Source: Actinosynnema pretiosum (lineage in GTDB: Bacteria; Actinomycetota; Actinomycetes; Mycobacteriales; Pseudonocardiaceae). From it: 64,000 nt of DNA. Shown here piece after piece: positions 1-10,438 of the stretch. The translations under genes were made by a program, and so were the position numbers. The stretch's first letter is position 1. Each line of letters opens with the position of its first letter. The stretch covers positions 248,001-312,000 of the forward strand of contig NZ_JAMTCF010000007.1 of the NCBI RefSeq assembly GCF_024171695.1. The letters run 5' to 3'. Below the pieces are notes generated by a model, which was not told the origin of the DNA, did no database searches, and saw only the letters and a program-made list of their open reading frames with translations.

Positions 1-120
1 CACGGCGACCGTGGCCACCTCGGTGCCGTCGAAGGGGTGGAGGACCGCCAGCGTCTCTGCGCCCTGCTCTGGGCGGCCTGCGATCCAGCAGGGGCGCGGC
101 TCCGGGGTGAACGCTTCCAT
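1..120 (-). CDS. Aldehyde dehydrogenase, N-terminal fragment (runs off window)
   Basis: Reading leftward from an ATG at 118-120, the first 40 codons have no stop and run off the window edge. The peptide begins MEAFTPEPRPCWIAGRP and continues with an HPFDGTEVATVAV stretch, which is the typical start of NAD(P)-dependent aldehyde dehydrogenases (an 'I-x-G' strand followed by 'P-x-D/T-G-x-x-V/I'). A GGTGG stretch lies just upstream of the ATG. The catalytic Cys and Glu lie outside the window, so substrate and cofactor cannot be judged. Confidence 0.6.
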   Translation of the reverse strand, partial: MEAFTPEPRPCWIAGRPEQGAETLAVLHPFDGTEVATVAV

Positions 121-154
121 GCCACCACCGTAGGCCCGCGCGGGGCCCCCAGCG

Positions 155-832
155 CTAACGATCTTGAAAGTGTCGCCGCACGTAGCCCGAGTGGCCCAGG
201 TAGAGGTGGTCGTGGCCCTCGGCGCGCTGCTTCTCGAACTCGGGCAGCTCGCGGATCATCCGCACCATGTCGGACAGGCGCTCCAGGACCAGGTCGGCCA
301 AGTTGGTGGCGGGGATTCCGTACGCCTCGAACAGCAGCAGGGCCCGTCGCCACTGCTCGTCCGGCTCGCCCCACTCGGGTGACAGCGGCGCCAGGGCGTA
401 GGCGGTGTAGGCGAGGTCCCAGGCGCGCGGGCCGGGTCTGGCCCAGTCGAAGTCGATCAACCCGACCGGGGCGCCGTCGCGGAACACCACGTTGTACGGC
501 GCGAGGTCGCCGTGGCAGACCACCTCGGCGGGCTCCAGCGCGGGGCGTCGCCAGCCGGTCTCGGCGACCAGGTCGGTCGACGCGTCGTGCAGCCGTCGCA
601 CCAGGCGGCCCACCGCGACCAGCACGTCGTCCCCGCGCAGGTGCTCGGGGACCGGTGGGTGCGCGACCTCGCCCTCCAGGTAGGACAGCACCTCGCGACC
701 GCGCTCGTCGACCCCCTGCGGCGCGGGCGAGAGGCCGAGCGGCGCGAGGCGTTCCAGCAGGCGGTGCACGGTCGGCGTCCACGGTCCTGCGGTCCGCCGC
801 ACGGTCGCCCCGACCCGCGACACGGCCGTCAT
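155..832 (-). CDS. Aminoglycoside/choline-kinase-like phosphotransferase
   Basis: A 225-aa protein of the APH (aminoglycoside phosphotransferase / choline kinase) fold. The visible motifs are the catalytic loop HGDLAPYNVVF, with Asp as base and Asn for metal, and the second metal motif LIDFDWARPGPRAWDLAY. The N-terminal lobe is short, as in small actinobacterial members. Start chosen at the ATG at 832 because GGAGG precedes it by 4 nt; an in-frame ATG at 871 would add 13 residues but has a poorly placed ribosome site. It is divergent from guaA. These proteins phosphorylate hydroxyls of small molecules; antibiotic resistance is possible but nothing in the sequence shows it, and many members are housekeeping kinases of unknown substrate. 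Confidence 0.8.
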   Translation of the reverse strand: MTAVSRVGATVRRTAGPWTPTVHRLLERLAPLGLSPAPQGVDERGREVLSYLEGEVAHPPVPEHLRGDDVLVAVGRLVRRLHDASTDLVAETGWRRPALEPAEVVCHGDLAPYNVVFRDGAPVGLIDFDWARPGPRAWDLAYTAYALAPLSPEWGEPDEQWRRALLLFEAYGIPATNLADLVLERLSDMVRMIRELPEFEKQRAEGHDHLYLGHSGYVRRHFQDR

Positions 833-969
833 CCCGCCTCCGGTGAGCAGCTCCTCGTCCACATCTGACATCCTTCACCTGCGCGAACCCGAGGGCGAAG
901 CGGTTTTCCCGGTGGGTTCCCGATCCCGAAGCAGACCGAGCCCGACCAGTCGCAGGAGGTCTTGGCCCA

Positions 970-2531
<1,562 letters not shown>

Positions 2532-2552
2532 CGTCACCGCTCCCCCTGAAGC

Positions 2553-2593
2553 AGCGAAGAGGGGCCGTCCGGTTCGGACGGCCCCTCTTCGCT
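2553..2593 (+). terminator. Intrinsic terminator downstream of guaA
   Basis: A perfect 19-bp inverted repeat (2553-2571 with 2575-2593) around a GTT loop, 24 nt after the guaA stop. The 3' flank is TC-rich rather than a pure T run, as is common in actinobacteria. The 5' flank on the other strand could let it also stop transcription of the leftward operon ending at 2640. Confidence 0.9.
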
Positions 2594-2639
2594 TCCCCGC
2601 CGCGTCCCCCGACCCGGTGGAGCCCCTCCGACCCCCGGT

Positions 2640-2843
2640 CTACCGGCGCCTCCTGACCGAGCCGCCCAGCAGCCCCAGGCCGATCACCAGCGCGCCCCCC
2701 GCGAGCAGCCAGCGCAGGTCGAGGCCGGGCAGCGCCGAGCCGTCCGTCAGCATGTAGGCGGAGGCGATCAGGGCGGTGACCCCGAAGACCAGGCTCACCA
2801 CGTCGATCCCCGGCTTCCGATCGCGCACCTCGTGCTCACCCAC
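2640..2843 (-). CDS. Small two-helix membrane protein
   Basis: 67 aa. Two hydrophobic segments (about residues 14-32 and 43-60) separated by a short loop, with a basic C-terminus (SVRRRR) that should lie in the cytoplasm. The GTG start overlaps the last 8 nt of the upstream PspC protein gene (GTGGGTGA), so the two are almost certainly co-translated. Function unknown; the coupling suggests it belongs to the same envelope-stress module. Confidence 0.75.
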   Translation of the reverse strand: MGEHEVRDRKPGIDVVSLVFGVTALIASAYMLTDGSALPGLDLRWLLAGGALVIGLGLLGGSVRRRR

Positions 2844-4110
2844 GGGTCACCACCACCTCTCCCAAGCTCGTCCGCAGGTCCAGCTCGACCTTCAGGCCGC
2901 CCGGACCGTCCGGGCCGTTCTCGTCCACGGTGACCGATTGCTGCCTGCCCTGGCGCTCCTGGTCCAGGCACGACACGGCGCCAACGTTGGTGTGGCAGGT
3001 CGCCACCACGTCCGCGTTCCTCGGCACCCGCACCCGGATGGTGCCCGCGCCCAACCGCACGGTCGTGCGCGCCGTCTCCCCCTCGGGCAGGCCCACCAGG
3101 TCCAGGTCGACCTCACCCGCGCCGAACTCGTAGCTCGGCTCCAGCTCGCCCACCGAGACCGGCACCGCCTTGATCGAGCCCGCCGGGCCGTCGAAGTCGC
3201 GGAAGTCCTGGAAGCCCGCCACCGAGGCGAGCACGCCCACGGCGCTCAGCGGCACCGCCAGCCACATCAGGCCCTTGCCGCCGCCCCCGGTCAGCGCGCC
3301 GATCAGCATCCCCAGCCCCAGCACGCCCACCAGCAGGCCCGCGATGTGCGGCAGCGTGAACCACGGGTCGTGCTCGGCGGCCACGATCGACCCGGCCAGC
3401 ACCACCATCGCCGCGCCGAACGTCAGCGGGCCCACCCGCGAGCGCTTGCGCCTGCACGCCACCACCGCCTCGGGCCGCTGCTCCACGGTCGCCGCCGAAG
3501 GCGCCGCCCCCGGCTCCGGGAGGTCCCACGCGAAGGGAGCCGCGCCCAGCGGGTCCCACGCGGGCGGCCTGACCGGTTCCGTCCCCCGCTCGTCCACACC
3601 TGCCTCCTGGTCGGTGCCCGCCGCTCGCGCGGCCCCCAAGTCCTTGCGCCCCGGCGCCGTCGGCACCGGGCGGTTCTCCGCGCCCCGCGAGCTGTGCAGC
3701 AGGTAGACCGCGCCCGCCGACAGCGCCAGGCCTGCCACCAGCGCGAACCCGCCGTTGAACAGCAGCCCCGACGTGGGCGGCACCGCCAGCCCCAGCAGCA
3801 CCGTCAGCGCGGTCGGCGTCGAGCTGCGCCCCCGGCCGACCAGCGCCTCCAGCGGCGACACCTCGTCGCCCTCCTGGGCCAGCAGCAGCCACCCGGCCAG
3901 GTAGACCAGCAGCCCCGCCCCGTCGCACAGCGCCAGCGCCACGAAGGCGACCCGGACGATCACCGGGTCCAGCTGGTACCGCTCGGCGACACCGGCGGCG
4001 ACGCCGGCGACCTTCCGCGCGCCCAGGGACCGCCTGGGCCTGCTGACCCAGAAGTCCTTGAGCGTCTCCTCGACACCCGCCGCGCTCACGTTCCCGCTCA
4101 CGACGACCAT
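2836..4110 (-). CDS. PspC-domain membrane protein with LiaF-like C-terminus
   Basis: About 424 aa from the ATG at 4110; an in-frame upstream start at 4149 is possible. The N-terminus has a PspC domain (KDFWVSRPRRSLGARKVAGV..., then VIVRVAFVALALCDGAG and a membrane helix). Several further transmembrane segments follow, separated by a Pro/Ala-rich cytoplasmic linker. The C-terminal third is a soluble beta-rich region ending LGEVVVTRG, like the LiaF/DUF2154 domain. PspC and LiaF proteins sense or control cell-envelope stress responses. The gene is divergent, about 100 bp away, from a sensor kinase whose own N-terminus is a PspC domain, so the two are probably partners and autoregulated from the shared intergenic region. 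Confidence 0.8.
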   Translation of the reverse strand: MVVVSGNVSAAGVEETLKDFWVSRPRRSLGARKVAGVAAGVAERYQLDPVIVRVAFVALALCDGAGLLVYLAGWLLLAQEGDEVSPLEALVGRGRSSTPTALTVLLGLAVPPTSGLLFNGGFALVAGLALSAGAVYLLHSSRGAENRPVPTAPGRKDLGAARAAGTDQEAGVDERGTEPVRPPAWDPLGAAPFAWDLPEPGAAPSAATVEQRPEAVVACRRKRSRVGPLTFGAAMVVLAGSIVAAEHDPWFTLPHIAGLLVGVLGLGMLIGALTGGGGKGLMWLAVPLSAVGVLASVAGFQDFRDFDGPAGSIKAVPVSVGELEPSYEFGAGEVDLDLVGLPEGETARTTVRLGAGTIRVRVPRNADVVATCHTNVGAVSCLDQERQGRQQSVTVDENGPDGPGGLKVELDLRTSLGEVVVTRG

Positions 4111-4213
4111 GGTGCTGCCCCGGCCCCGCCGGGCACATCCGGGAGCCACCCTGAACCCGGTCTCGGGGTAGGACCCTGATGTCCCCGCCCCGCGCGCGTG
4201 TGACGATCAGGGG

Positions 4214-5443
4214 GTGAGCGCGCAGGTGGAGACCGCCCCGAAGAAGACGCCCGACCCCGTGCGCAGGCGGCGCACCGGCCGGGTCGTCGCCGGGGTCGCC
4301 GGAGGCGTGGCCGAGCACCTGGGCGTGGACGTCTTCTGGGTGCGCGCCGCGTTCGCCATGCTGACCGCCCTGAACTTCATCGGGGTCGTCGCGTACGGCC
4401 TGCTGTGGCTGCTCGTGCCGCAGCGGCCGACGGGCGAGGAGGAGGCCGCGCCGAGCGGCCGGGAGCGCCAGCAGGCGCTCGGTTTAGTCGCCCTCGGCAT
4501 CGCCGCCGCCGTGGTCACCGGGCTCACGTCCGGGCCGTTCAGCGGCTGGATCACCGGCCCGCTCGCGGTCTCCCTGGTCGGCGCGGCCGTGGTGTGGCGC
4601 GAGGCCGACGAGGCGCAGCGCAGGCGCTGGGTCGACGGGGCCCGCACCGGCCTGCTCGGCGGCGGGCGCACCGCGATCGTCCGGGTCATGGCGGGCGTGG
4701 CGCTGGTCGCCATCGGCGTCGGCGCGGTCCTGGTCAACAGCTACGGGCTCAACCAGCTCAGGTTCGCCCTGCTGGCCGTGGTCGCCACCCTGTGCGGCGT
4801 GGGCGTGCTCACCGTGCCGCTGTGGCTCAAGCTGATCAACGACCTCGGCGAGGAGCGCCGGGTCCGCATCCGCACCGAGGAGCGCGCCGAGATCGCCGCC
4901 CACCTGCACGACTCGGTGCTCCAGACCCTCGCGCTGATCCAGAAGCAGGCCGAGCAGCCCCGCGAGGTCCGCAGGCTCGCCAGGGGCCAGGAGCGGCAGC
5001 TGCGCGAGTGGCTGTACGGCAAGGCGGGGGAGAACGGGCAGCCCAGGACGCTGTCGGCGGCCATCGCGCAGGCCTGCGGCGAGGTGGAGGACACCTTCGC
5101 GCTCAACGTGCAGCAGGTCGTCGTCGGCGACTGCGAGCTGGACCCCAACCTGCTGGCGCTGGTGGCCGCCGCCCGCGAGGCCGTGGTCAACGCGGGCAAG
5201 CACGCCGGGGTGGCCGAGGTGAGCGTGTACGGGGAGGTCGAGCCGGACCAGGTCGCGGTGTTCGTGCGCGACCGGGGCAAGGGGTTCGACCCCGACGGCG
5301 TTCCTGGGGACCGGCATGGCCTCGCGGACTCGATCCGGGGGAGGATGGAGCGGCACGGCGGTGAGACCCGCCTGCGCACGGCGCCGGGTGAGGGTACCGA
5401 GGTGCAGCTGCTGATGCCGAGGAGAACGGAGGCCCGCACGTGA
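4214..5443 (+). CDS. PspC-domain sensor histidine kinase
   Basis: 409 aa. Residues about 10-75 are a PspC domain (RRRTGRVVAGVAGGVAEHLG). Further membrane helices follow to about residue 205. The cytoplasmic part has a HisKA_3-type dimerisation segment ERAEIAAHLHDSVLQTL with the likely phospho-acceptor His232, then an HATPase domain with an N box (EAVVNAGKHA) and G box (DRGKGFDP, GHGL-like DRHGLADSI). This is the NarL-system kinase family of the LiaS/PspC type. Start is a GTG preceded by AGGGG. The end overlaps the response regulator start by 4 nt (GTGA), so kinase and regulator are coupled. The signal is likely membrane or cell-wall stress; this is inference from the PspC domain and the divergent neighbour. 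Confidence 0.9.
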   Translation: MSAQVETAPKKTPDPVRRRRTGRVVAGVAGGVAEHLGVDVFWVRAAFAMLTALNFIGVVAYGLLWLLVPQRPTGEEEAAPSGRERQQALGLVALGIAAAVVTGLTSGPFSGWITGPLAVSLVGAAVVWREADEAQRRRWVDGARTGLLGGGRTAIVRVMAGVALVAIGVGAVLVNSYGLNQLRFALLAVVATLCGVGVLTVPLWLKLINDLGEERRVRIRTEERAEIAAHLHDSVLQTLALIQKQAEQPREVRRLARGQERQLREWLYGKAGENGQPRTLSAAIAQACGEVEDTFALNVQQVVVGDCELDPNLLALVAAAREAVVNAGKHAGVAEVSVYGEVEPDQVAVFVRDRGKGFDPDGVPGDRHGLADSIRGRMERHGGETRLRTAPGEGTEVQLLMPRRTEART

Positions 5444-6090
5444 CGGTACGGGTGTTCCTGGTCGACGACCACGCGCTGTTCAGGGCGGGCGTCCGCGCCG
5501 AGCTGGAGTCGATCACCGACGACGTCGAGGTGGTCGGGGAGGCGGGCTCGGTCGGCGAGGCCGTCGCGGGCATCGGCAAGCACCGGCCCGACGTGGTCCT
5601 GCTGGACGTGCACATGCCCGACGGCGGCGGAGCCGAGGTGCTCCGCCAGGTGCGCAAGGCGCTGCCCGAGGTGGTGTTCCTCGCCCTGTCGGTGTCCGAC
5701 GCGGCCGAGGACGTGATCGCGGTGATCCGCGCGGGCGCGCGGGGGTACGTGACCAAGACGATCTCCAGCCAGGAGCTGGTGCGCGCCGTGGTGCGGGTGG
5801 CCGAGGGCGACGCGGTGTTCTCGCCCCGGCTGGCCGGGTTCGTGCTGGACGCTTTCGCGGACCGACCCGGCGCGGCCCCCATCAGCGATCCCGAGCTGGA
5901 TCTGCTGACGCCCCGCGAGCGCGACGTGCTCCGCCTGCTGGCGCGGGGGTACGCGTACAAGGAAATCGCTTCAGAGCTGTTCATCTCCGTGAAGACGGTG
6001 GAAACTCACGTGTCGAGCGTCTTGCGGAAGACGCAGCTCTCGAACCGGTACGAACTCTCCCGCTGGGCCTCCGACCGGAGGTTGGTCTAG
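5440..6090 (+). CDS. NarL/LuxR-type response regulator
   Basis: 216 aa. The receiver domain starts VRVFLVDDHALFRAGV, with acidic pocket Asp9/Asp10 and phospho-acceptor Asp56 in VLLDVHMPD; the switch Lys lies in VTKTISSQELV. A LuxR-type helix-turn-helix covers about residues 150-212 (LTPRERDVLRLLARGYAYKEIA, then SVKTVETHVSSVLRK). Its GTG start overlaps the kinase stop codon. It is the partner of the PspC-domain kinase and probably controls the divergent PspC/LiaF-like genes. Confidence 0.95.
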   Translation: MTVRVFLVDDHALFRAGVRAELESITDDVEVVGEAGSVGEAVAGIGKHRPDVVLLDVHMPDGGGAEVLRQVRKALPEVVFLALSVSDAAEDVIAVIRAGARGYVTKTISSQELVRAVVRVAEGDAVFSPRLAGFVLDAFADRPGAAPISDPELDLLTPRERDVLRLLARGYAYKEIASELFISVKTVETHVSSVLRKTQLSNRYELSRWASDRRLV

Positions 6091-6132
6091 CAGTCGGGCC
6101 CCGCGGGCGTCCTGGGGACTTCGGGGGAGCGG

Positions 6133-6543
6133 TCAGTTGGTGGAGACCAGCTTGGCGAGCTCCCGGTCGAAGTCGATCCACAGGTCCTCCTCGCCGGGCT
6201 GGACCACGTCGTAGGTCAGGTCCAGGAACTCGGCGATGTGCTCCGCCACGGCGGACAGGATGGCGAACCCGGTCGGCGCGTTCAGCTCCAGCAGGACGCG
6301 CTCCGGGTCGTCGCTCGCCGGGCGGACGAGGATGTCGCCCTCGCCGGACGGGGTCAGCAGGCCGTCGGCCAGCAGGTCGCGGGCGAAGATCCACTCCACC
6401 TTGCCCTGGCCGGTGTGGAACAGGACGGCCACCGCGTACGGGTCCTCGGGCTCGTAGTGCAGCTCGGCCTCGACCGGCGCGGGCGCGGCCCCTGGAACCA
6501 GCAGGTGGAACGTGGTCGTCGTCGTGATGCTCTCGGCGCTCAT
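6133..6543 (-). CDS. SsgA-family sporulation/cell-division regulator
   Basis: 136 aa. It matches the SsgA-like protein (SALP) family: N-terminal thymidine/threonine-rich strand, then AELHYEPEDPYAVAVLF, VEWIFARDLLADGL, GEGDILVRP, and a C-terminal segment with LWIDFDRELAKL. SALPs occur only in morphologically complex actinomycetes and steer septum placement and FtsZ localisation; the length and composition are closest to SsgB-type proteins. Start is the ATG at 6543 (MSAESITTTTTF); an upstream frame is open but lacks family similarity. It is monocistronic and leftward. Confidence 0.88.
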   Translation of the reverse strand: MSAESITTTTTFHLLVPGAAPAPVEAELHYEPEDPYAVAVLFHTGQGKVEWIFARDLLADGLLTPSGEGDILVRPASDDPERVLLELNAPTGFAILSAVAEHIAEFLDLTYDVVQPGEEDLWIDFDRELAKLVSTN

Positions 6544-6713
6544 GTGTCTAACCTTCCCGTCTTGTCCCGGTCTCATGTGAGGAGACGTCCGGGAAGGCCG
6601 ATCGGGACGTGGTTCCGGCCAACACCACGCGATCGGGGGAGACGTGGGCCGCAGGTCCACCCGTTCTGCCCACGACCCGTCTCAACTGGCCGGTAACCAT
6701 GCGTTACCGCAGG

Positions 6714-7655
6714 TCACTTGAGCGTAGCCGGCTCCCCGGAGGCCGCCGCCACGACCGCCTCGCGGACCTCCGGGAGGGCCCTCGGGGCCCTCCTGCGGCG
6801 GGTCATGGCGACCCCGGCGAGAACGACGACCATGCCCGCCACGACCCGCAGGTTCAGCGCCTCGCCGAGGAACACCGCGCCCAGCAGCACCGAGACCACC
6901 GGCAGCAGGTAGCCGACCACGGTGGCGTTCGTCGGGCCCTCGTCCTCGATCAACCGGTAGTTCAGCAGGAACGCCAGGCCGGTGCCCAGCACCCCCAGCA
7001 CCGCCACCGCCAGCAGCGGCTGCCAGGACATGTGGGGCCGCTCCAGCCCGCCCGCGGGCAGCGCGAGGGCGGTCAGCCCGCTGCCCACCACCAGCTGCGC
7101 CGAGGACAGCTGCATCGAGCTGGCCCCGCGCCCGGACACCGTCCGGCCGATGTAGGTGTAGGCCACCGCGTACGAGGCCGCCGCCACCAGGCAGGCCAGC
7201 GCGCCCCAGCTGGCCAACCCGCCGCGCTGCCACGGCGCGAAGATCAGCAGCACCCCGGCGAAGCCCAGCCCCAGCCCGACCAGCCGCGCCCGGCTCCCGC
7301 CCCGCTCGGTGCCCAGCGCCAGCCCCAGCAGCAGCGTCCACAGCGGCGTGGTGGCGTTGAGCACCCCGGCCACGCCCGAGTCCACGGTCTGCTCGCCGAC
7401 CGCGAACAGCACGAACGGCACGGTGTTGTTGAACAGCGCCGCCACCGCCAGGTGCCCCCACAGCGCCTTCCCGCGCGGCAGCCGCTGCCCGCTGGCCAGC
7501 AGCACCGCCACGAGGGTGAGCGCGCCGAGCGCGGTCCGCGCCAGCGCGATCTGCACCGGGGACAGCCCGGTCAGCGCCACCTTGATCCACAGGAAGCTGG
7601 AGCCCCACACCAGGGCGAGCACGCCCATCCTGACCAGCGAGCCGGGGTTGTTCAT
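6714..7655 (-). CDS. EamA/DMT-family exporter
   Basis: 313 aa with ten predicted transmembrane helices in two EamA repeats (first starting LVRMGVLALVWGSSFLWIKV, second around ALACLVAAASYAVAYTYIGR). The family exports amino acids or other small metabolites. The ATG is 82 bp from a divergent LysR gene, which by this classic arrangement probably regulates it. The C-terminal tail is basic and Ala-rich. Substrate unknown. Confidence 0.9.
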   Translation of the reverse strand: MNNPGSLVRMGVLALVWGSSFLWIKVALTGLSPVQIALARTALGALTLVAVLLASGQRLPRGKALWGHLAVAALFNNTVPFVLFAVGEQTVDSGVAGVLNATTPLWTLLLGLALGTERGGSRARLVGLGLGFAGVLLIFAPWQRGGLASWGALACLVAAASYAVAYTYIGRTVSGRGASSMQLSSAQLVVGSGLTALALPAGGLERPHMSWQPLLAVAVLGVLGTGLAFLLNYRLIEDEGPTNATVVGYLLPVVSVLLGAVFLGEALNLRVVAGMVVVLAGVAMTRRRRAPRALPEVREAVVAAASGEPATLK

Positions 7656-7737
7656 GGCCCTTACAGTGCGCCAAGCGAAGTCTTAGCACAATTTAATATC
7701 CATACACTTTGATTAAGCAGAGTTGTAAGGTCGAGCC
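7656..7737. promoter_or_regulatory. Divergent promoter/operator between DMT exporter and LysR gene
   Basis: The 82-bp gap holds an AT-rich block (about 7681-7730) that stands out in this GC-rich DNA: CTTAGCAC then AATTTAATATCC then TTTGATTAAG. Its ends CTTA...TAAG and ACAA...TTGT form imperfect dyads, the kind of T-N11-A sites LysR proteins bind. It probably holds both overlapping promoters. Confidence 0.6.
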
Positions 7738-8640
7738 ATGTTGGACGTCCGCAGGATGCAGGTCCTCCGCGCCGTGGTCACCACCGGCTCCATCACCGCC
7801 GCCGCGACCAACCTCGGCTACACGCCGTCGGCGGTCAGCCAGCAGATCACCGCCCTGGAGCGGCAGGCCGGGCTGGCCCTGCTGGAGCGGGTCGGCCGGG
7901 GCGTGCGCCCCACCCACGCGGGCCGGGTCCTCACCGAGCACGCCGCCCGCATCGCCGACCGGATCACCGAGGCCGAGACCGCCCTCGCCGACCTGCGCGA
8001 GGGCCGCGCCGGGCGGCTGCGCGTGCGCTACTTCTCCACGGCGGGCGCCGCCCTGCTCCCGCCCGCCGTCGCCGCCTTCCGCGCCGAGCACCCCGACGTG
8101 CGCCTCGAACTGCGCCTGGTCGACCCCGGCGACCCGATCACCGAGGTCGCGGAGGGGAGGGCCGACGTCGCGCTCGCCGTCGTCACCGAGCTCGACCACG
8201 CCCGCTACCCGGACGTCCACCTGGAGCCGCTGTTCGACGAGCCCTACGCGGCCGTGCTGCCCGCCGGGCACCCGCTGGCCGACCGGGACGTGCTCGACCT
8301 CGCCGAGCTGGCCGGGGAGCGCTGGGTCGACTCGGTGCCCGAGCCGGGCGCGTGCAAGGACGCGGTGCTCGCGGCCTGCGCCGCCGCCGGGTTCACCCCG
8401 GACTTCGTGGTCGACGCCGCCGACTTCCCCACCGCGCAGGGCTTCGTGGCGGCCGGGCTCGGCGTCAGCGTCATCCCGGACCTCGGGCTCGGCGTGGTCA
8501 ACCCCGGCGTCGTGGTCCGCAGGCTGCGCCACCCCGAGCCGACCAGGACGGTCTGCACAGCGGTGCGGCCCGGAGCCGTCGGCACGCCCGCCGTGGCGAG
8601 CCTGCTCGACGCACTCCGGGCCGTCGTCGCCGCGGACTAG
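7738..8640 (+). CDS. LysR-family transcriptional regulator
   Basis: 300 aa. The N-terminal winged helix-turn-helix covers residues 1-60 (MLDVRRMQVLRAVVTTGS, then YTPSAVSQQITALERQ), followed by the type 2 periplasmic-binding-like effector domain from about residue 90 (LRVRYFSTAGAALLPPAVA) to the end. It is divergent from the DMT exporter at 6714-7655, which is its probable target, and converges with the kinase gene ending at 8648. Confidence 0.95.
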   Translation: MLDVRRMQVLRAVVTTGSITAAATNLGYTPSAVSQQITALERQAGLALLERVGRGVRPTHAGRVLTEHAARIADRITEAETALADLREGRAGRLRVRYFSTAGAALLPPAVAAFRAEHPDVRLELRLVDPGDPITEVAEGRADVALAVVTELDHARYPDVHLEPLFDEPYAAVLPAGHPLADRDVLDLAELAGERWVDSVPEPGACKDAVLAACAAAGFTPDFVVDAADFPTAQGFVAAGLGVSVIPDLGLGVVNPGVVVRRLRHPEPTRTVCTAVRPGAVGTPAVASLLDALRAVVAAD

Positions 8641-8647
8641 CGGTGGA

Positions 8648-10294
8648 TCAGGACTCGCTCTGGATGTACAGGTCGGTGCCCTGCCACTTGACCACGATCG
8701 ACTTGGTCTTCGTCTCGGTGGAGCCGTCGGCCATCGTGTAGGTGACCTTGGCGACCCAGAAGTACTCCGACTGCATGGTCACCGAGTCGACCGACACCGA
8801 CTTGACGTTCTTCCAGAAGGAGTCGTAGCTGCTCCGGCCCTGCCCGTGCAAGGCGCCACCGGGGGCGACCATGTCCCACCCGGCGTCCGCGTCCACCGGA
8901 GCGGTGCCGTAGTAGGCCTCGATGAACTGCTTCTGCTGGGCCTCCGTGGCGCCGCTGCCGCTGACCTTCGGGCGCTCCGGCACCTGGGCGTTGGTCTCGT
9001 TCGCGCCCGCGTCACCGGACCGGGAGACGGTCACCGTCGGGTCCGGGGTGTTCGCGTTGCTGCCCTTGTCGTCGCCGGTGAAGATGCTGGCCAGCAGGAT
9101 GCCGAGCACCGCCGCGCCCACGATGGCCAGCGTGGTGATCATGGTGGAGCGGTTGTTGCCGCCGCTCCCGCCGCCGGACTGCTGCCGCGCGGCGCGGGGC
9201 CGTGCGGCGGGCGGTCTGCTCACCGCCGAGGGCGGCAGCGAGTGGCCCGACGCGGGGCGCTGGTCGATCCGGGTCGCGTTCGGCGGCGACTGGTGGTGCT
9301 GCTGCGGCTGCTGCACGTGCTGCTGGGGCGCGTGGGGCAGCGGCGCGGGGCCCTGGTTGTGCACCGGGGCGATCGCGCGGGTCGAGATGCCCGTCGCGGG
9401 CACCGTCACCGGGGCGCCCTGCCACGACGGCGGGTGCGACCTCGGCATCTGCATGGGGAACTCGGGCGCGGTCCGCCCGGCGGCCACCGCCGCCAGCGCC
9501 TCGCGCGCCTCCGCCATCGTCGGCCGGTCCTCCGGCTCGGCGCGCAGCAGGCGCATCAGCAGGGCGGTCAGCGGACCGGCCTGCTTCGGCGGCGTCACCT
9601 TGCCCGACGCGACCTGGTGCAGCAGCGCGATGGTGTTCTCGTTCAGGCCGAACGGGGGCATCCCCTCGATCGCCGCGTACAGCGTCGAGCCCAGCGAGAA
9701 CACGTCGGACGGCGAACCGGGGTCGTAGCCCTTGGCGACCTCGGGGGCCAGGTAGGCGGGCGTGCCCGCCAGCATCCCGGTCGCGGTCACCGTCACGTCG
9801 CCGGTCGCCCGCGAGATGCCGAAGTCGGTGATCTTCACCGTGCCGTCGTTGCCCAGCAGGATGTTGCCCGGCTTGATGTCGCGGTGCGTGATGCCCGCGT
9901 CGTGCGCGGCGGCCAGCGCCGAGGCCACCTGGGACCCGATCGCGGCAACCTCGCGAGGGGGCAGCGTGCCCCGCTCGGACAGCACGGTGGAGAGGCTGCT
10001 CGACGGCAGGTACTCCATCACCAGCCACGGTTGCCCGTCGTCCTCGGCCACGTCGTAGACCGCGATCGCGTGCGGGTGCTGCAAGCGCGCCGCGATCCGG
10101 CCCTCGCGCATCGCCCTGCGCTTCGCCTCGTCCGTGTCCGACTCGGCCAGTCCCGGTTGGAGCAGCAACTGCTTCACCGCGACGGTGCGGTGCAGGCGCC
10201 CGTCGTGGGCCTGCCACACCACGCCCATCGCCCCGCTGCCGATCCGCTGCCCGAGTCGGTAGCGGCCGGCGACCAGGCGGCCCTCGTCGGTCAC
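8648..10294 (-). CDS. Membrane Ser/Thr protein kinase with NTF2-like sensor tail
   Basis: 548 aa. The PknB-type kinase domain is at about 8-275: glycine loop IGSGAMGVVW, ATP-binding Lys41 in VAVKQ, catalytic HRDIKPGN, DFG in ITDFGIS, and an APE equivalent in YLAPEVAKG. A Pro/Gln-rich juxtamembrane linker follows, with one helix at about 383-405. The extracytoplasmic part (about residues 440-548) looks like an NTF2/SnoaL-type domain (FIEAYYGTAPVDADAGWDMV ... TKSIVVKWQG). All catalytic residues are present. Tandem with a very similar kinase upstream at 10439-11839. Signal unknown; the extracellular domain may bind a small ligand. Confidence 0.92.
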   Translation of the reverse strand: MTDEGRLVAGRYRLGQRIGSGAMGVVWQAHDGRLHRTVAVKQLLLQPGLAESDTDEAKRRAMREGRIAARLQHPHAIAVYDVAEDDGQPWLVMEYLPSSSLSTVLSERGTLPPREVAAIGSQVASALAAAHDAGITHRDIKPGNILLGNDGTVKITDFGISRATGDVTVTATGMLAGTPAYLAPEVAKGYDPGSPSDVFSLGSTLYAAIEGMPPFGLNENTIALLHQVASGKVTPPKQAGPLTALLMRLLRAEPEDRPTMAEAREALAAVAAGRTAPEFPMQMPRSHPPSWQGAPVTVPATGISTRAIAPVHNQGPAPLPHAPQQHVQQPQQHHQSPPNATRIDQRPASGHSLPPSAVSRPPAARPRAARQQSGGGSGGNNRSTMITTLAIVGAAVLGILLASIFTGDDKGSNANTPDPTVTVSRSGDAGANETNAQVPERPKVSGSGATEAQQKQFIEAYYGTAPVDADAGWDMVAPGGALHGQGRSSYDSFWKNVKSVSVDSVTMQSEYFWVAKVTYTMADGSTETKTKSIVVKWQGTDLYIQSES

Positions 10295-10438
10295 GGCTGC
10301 TCCCAGTGCTGCTATCGCTTCTTCAGTGACGACCGCATTCCGCCGTCACCATGACGTGAACAGTCCCTCACCCGATTGGGTAGTGCTCACCTTACGGGTT
10401 AAGGGTTCCTTTGTTGAGCGCCTGGGGTCCCGATCGCC

